Source: Intoshia linei (taxonomy: Eukaryota > Orthonectida > Rhopaluridae). Taken from it: 21,682 nt of DNA. The DNA lies in assembly GCA_001642005.1 (NCBI GenBank), contig LWCA01000629.1:1-21682 (forward strand), given 5' to 3'. The first letter of the stretch is position 1. Every line of letters starts with the position of its first letter. Below, in pieces: positions 19,087-21,682 of this stretch. Below the pieces are notes generated by a model. The model searched no databases and was not told where the DNA came from. It was given only the letters and a program-made list of their open reading frames with translations. The position numbers were made by a program, and so were the translations under genes.

Positions 19087-19452
19087 TTACGGAAAAGACA
19101 ATTTGCAAATATTGGGTGCTGATTCAAATGGAAAAATCTCGTTTTAAAAGCGGTAACAACGCCCATACGGCTCGGCAATGCAGAATCAATAATCTCAGAA
19201 CCGGCAAATTTCGTTTCGGTTGGGATATGTAGCGATGCGATCGCTAAGAAACCAGATTGATCGATAACTAATTTATTGTAGAAACCAATTTGTAATATAA
19301 TAATTAAATGGTTGAAATAAATCCTAAATAACTTGGCTTATTTAACACAGCTTAGACTACACTACAATGATGTTTATTTTTTATTACAATTATTCTGTTA
19401 CTAGCTTAACAATTTTATTTAACTTATTTTATTATAAAAGTATTATGAAACA

Positions 19453-20278
19453 ATGAACAAATTAGGTTATTTATCTCGATTGGCAACTAAAATTAATACC
19501 TTAGAAAGATATGCATTTCTGTTGCATACTACCAGGTTCGTTAATAATCAAATTGATTTGATTTCTGATGAATTGATATTTTTATAAAAAAAATGTCGAA
19601 TTAAAACAATTACAAAGAGTTCAATAAAGCGTAGATTATTAAAATTAATAACAAGAAAGAATCAAAACATAAGACATTGCAAATATGAAAAATTTATAAA
19701 ATTATTCGACATTTCCTCTGAACCAAAAATATTTGAATCAATTTTGACTCGGCAATTTTACAATCTACACAGAAAATCAAATTGTAGTATAGAGTATATA
19801 GACTGTCGTAACTTAAATGAAAAAAAATTTAAAGCTCTACCTAAAGCTGACATACATTACTATAATACTTCTGATTAAATTAAGGGTATTAGTAAATATG
19901 ATAGTTCCGATGAATTTAACTTCACATCAGGTTCAATGAAAAGTGATTCAAAGTTGCTTTATCCTAAAAATATGTCTCAGTCGGATGTTATACAAATATC
20001 TGAAAGACTTGGATATTCCATTTATTGTACTGTTTCTGTAGTTAACGAAGTAATGAAAATAATGGGATACAGGAGATTTCCTAGGTCGTCCATTCAAAAA
20101 CTAGAATGTAGTTTAAATGTATGTCAAATAGAAATAAATGAACTAATTTTTAATTACACAGGTGATCTATGTATCCACTTTCATTCTAAAACATACAAGC
20201 AAACATTACTTATCTATTTGTCTCAGCGGGAATCTTTGCAAGTTGGTCTAGGTTCTAATCATACCCCTTGGTCTAGTG
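19453..20278 (+). pseudogene. Decayed transposon-like ORF, family unassigned
   Basis: From ATG 19453 one reading frame runs without a frameshift to 20278, broken only by TAA codons at 19585 and 19876. The product is basic in the first half (RRLLKLITRKNQ), then has ILTRQFYNLHRKSN, YIDCRNLNEKKFKALPKAD and a segment CTVSVVNEVMKIMGYRRFPRSSIQ followed by NYTGDLCIHFHSKTY. The latter arrangement (a short helical segment, S(S/T)I, then a hydrophobic strand with H) reminds me of unnamed transposon proteins seen in arthropods, but this is memory of a pattern, not a match. The frame is cut at 20279 by a hAT-type repeat. One frame conserved over 275 codons despite two stops suggests a once-functional ORF. 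Confidence 0.5.
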
Positions 20279-20457
20279 CAGGGGTGTACAAACTTTCCAT
20301 CAATTCAGCCGCAAAGATACTTTACTCATTGATACTATGGCCGCACAAAATTTAATTTGACATTGAGAGAGTTTAAATCCATATTTAGAACAATATTTCC
20401 CTTGAATTTAAAGTAAAATGATATATTGCATTATAATGACATAGCATTGTGCAATAA
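20279..20457 (+). mobile_element. hAT-type repeat, diverged deletion copy of the 873-bp element
   Basis: The left 105 bp (CAGGGGTGTACAAACTTTCC..., AATTCAGCC, GGCCGCACAAAATTTA, GACATTGAGA) match the left end of the 11517-12389 element at most positions; AAGTAAAATGATATATTGCATTAT near 20411 matches its right portion at 12326. The middle is missing. The right terminus is degraded and no target duplication was found. It interrupts the transposon-like ORF before it. Confidence 0.7.
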
Positions 20458-20501
20458 ACACTAAAAAAAATATCAGAATAACCAGGGTGACACTACCATG
20501 G

Positions 20502-21107
20502 ATGCTGACGGCCGAGGAGTTGGAGATAACCAAAAAAAGCTTCTCAGACTTGACGTTGATCACCAGCGATAATCCCGTAAATAACCAGCATGATTGCTCA
20601 CGCACGATCTCATTATTAATGAGCACTACTATGATATTAGTAAAATATGATTATGTGTGTCAAGACAACTTACACAAATTTATCATCAAAAAAATCCTCT
20701 GTATCATGTTCAAAAACTATTTGAAGAACATCTTCTGTGAAATCAAAGAGAGAGTAATAGTCGATGTGGAACATGTTTCTTTTAACGTAATAACTGAATT
20801 CACTTATAAAACGTATACGTGTACGAAAGAATGTCATACTACATCGGTTTTAAATAATATTACGAAAACTAGTGTAATAGAAGACAAGAATAAATCAGCG
20901 TTTTTAAATCAATACTATGTAGAAATAAAAAATAATAGAATTGTCGATAAAACAAATTCCAAACAATCACTAAGCTCATTAACCACAAACAAATATACGT
21001 TTTTGGATTCAGTGCCATGTATATTTTGTTGTTACTGGAATGGATTGTGGTACTGTTTAGATGATGTTGATACTAGAAGACGGAATTCTTACAGTGTTGT
21101 TCAATAG
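20502..21107 (+). CDS. Orphan ORF, hypothetical protein
   Basis: Uninterrupted frame from ATG 20502 to TAG 21105-21107, 201 residues, long for DNA this AT-rich. I do not recognise it. The N-terminal 40 residues (MLTAEELEITKKSFSDL) are encoded by sequence with noticeably more G and C than the rest. The centre is rich in Lys/Asn/Thr with several Cys (CTKEC), and the end carries CIFCCYWNGLWYC, possibly zinc- or membrane-associated; there is no clear signal peptide. An AATAAA lies at 21167-21172, 60 bp after the stop. It could be a single-exon gene, an exon of a larger gene, or a second transposon ORF. The opposite strand is also open at 20408-20626, which lowers confidence. Confidence 0.35.
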   Translation: MLTAEELEITKKSFSDLTLITSDNPVNNQHDCSRTISLLMSTTMILVKYDYVCQDNLHKFIIKKILCIMFKNYLKNIFCEIKERVIVDVEHVSFNVITEFTYKTYTCTKECHTTSVLNNITKTSVIEDKNKSAFLNQYYVEIKNNRIVDKTNSKQSLSSLTTNKYTFLDSVPCIFCCYWNGLWYCLDDVDTRRRNSYSVVQ

Positions 21108-21599
21108 ATTATAATAATTGTAAAAATTTTATATTTATCGTCATATATTTAGTATATTATAACCTAAATAAAATGTTTGATCTAAATAAGTAGTACATCG
21201 ATTAAAAATATTGTTATGTTTTCAAAATTAATGTACACGTAGTAAGGATGGATTTAAGTGTATACGCGAAAAATTGAGTATTTAAGAAATATGTATCATA
21301 GTGAAGAAATCTTATAATAATACTATTTATCGACCTGCTAGTTACATATATTTGTTAACAGTCCGCGACACAGTCGAGTAATATCAAAAATAAATGCACT
21401 TTAAATTTAAAAAGCCATATATGTAATACTTTGAAAATTTAATTTATATGGGCATCGCAAATGAAAATATGTGCGTAGGTTGAGATTTACTGCGATAATT
21501 ATATTTTTATGTCACCAAAATTTATCTATAAAATTTTACGTTACCATATAAAAATATAATTATCGCAAAAAGTTTATTGTTATATCTTTGATTTTAAAG
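21108..21599. other. Intergenic region with poly(A) signal and hairpin
   Basis: AT-rich spacer between the orphan ORF and the start of the next possible gene. Contains AATAAA at 21167 and a perfect inverted repeat at 21491-21567; no coding exon is evident. Confidence 0.4.
21491..21567. repeat. Perfect 20-bp inverted repeat, 77-bp hairpin
   Basis: Arms 21491-21510 (TGCGATAATTATATTTTTAT) and 21548-21567 are exact inverse complements; the 37-nt loop itself contains AAAATTTATCTATAAAATTTT-like partial symmetry. It is a short MITE or a structured element 33 bp upstream of a possible start codon. Confidence 0.6.
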
Positions 21600-21682
21600 A
21601 TGGACGAAACTAAAAAAATTGAAAAAGCAATAAAATTTGTAAAAGATAAAAGGTCCAGAATGTTAACCTTCGACCAACAATT
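21600..21682 (+). CDS. Possible gene start, truncated by window end
   Basis: ATG at 21600 opens a frame that continues to the window end: MDETKKIEKAIKFVKDKRS then RMLTFDQQ. Charged, probably helical; too short to recognise. It could equally be a chance frame. Confidence 0.35.
   Translation, partial: MDETKKIEKAIKFVKDKRSRMLTFDQQ

Larger units (their letters stand above)
18720..19452. other. Non-coding region between MULE ORF and next transposon-like ORF
   Basis: Holds the hairpin element, the MULE right end and repeat copy C. From 19087 to about 19250 is a block visibly richer in G and C (CGGTAACAACGCCC, GAACCGGC, GCGATGCGATCGC) with no open frame of note and no tRNA or rRNA signature that I can see. 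From 19250 to 19452 it is plain AT-rich sequence. Confidence 0.4.

Overview
The window reads as nuclear DNA of a small-gened, very AT-rich metazoan. The animal assignment rests on four spliced or single-exon genes recognisable by translation: a DHX33-like DEAH RNA helicase, a DNAL4-type axonemal dynein light chain (so the organism makes cilia or flagella), a TNFAIP8/TIPE-family protein (a family best known from animals) and the mitochondrial cytochrome c oxidase assembly factor SURF1. Many introns are only 33-58 bp, neighbouring genes lie 11-80 bp apart, and there is heavy transposon load. A miniaturised lineage such as an orthonectid or dicyemid is a plausible guess, but the sequence alone does not prove the species.

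Layout. 1-3247: gene-poor, with hAT-type ends and non-autonomous elements, one (1163-1613) with an intact 8-bp target duplication. 3248-13403: the 17-exon helicase gene, 654 codons spread over 10 kb because twelve of its sixteen introns are 230-1747 bp and many of them carry mobile elements (TA-flanked MITE, 201-bp MITE, hAT, Tc1, piggyBac-like, Tigger/pogo, an 873-bp hAT element). 13483-15841: a compact core of DNAL4 (+), TNFAIP8-like (-) and SURF1 (+), with DNAL4 and TNFAIP8 tail to tail over 22 bp and sharing a palindromic poly(A) signal, and TNFAIP8 and SURF1 diverging from a 338-bp promoter region. 15853-16126: the 3' exons of an unidentified minus-strand gene, 11 bp from SURF1. 16212-21100: a transposon graveyard with a mariner fragment, a FLYWCH/MULE transposase with three nonsense codons and one frameshift, a decayed unclassified transposon-like ORF cut by a hAT-type repeat, and an orphan 202-codon ORF. 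21600-21682: the beginning of another possible gene running off the window.

The host genes do not form a pathway: RNA helicase/ribosome biogenesis, ciliary motor, lipid/immune-type signalling adaptor and respiratory-chain assembly are unrelated housekeeping or cell-biology functions placed together by compaction. I see no new multi-gene system. The points most worth checking are the bimodal intron sizes, the recurrent GTATACATT intron start, the shared poly(A) palindrome, an 80-bp repeat present three times and bracketing the MULE, and the unidentified minus-strand gene.
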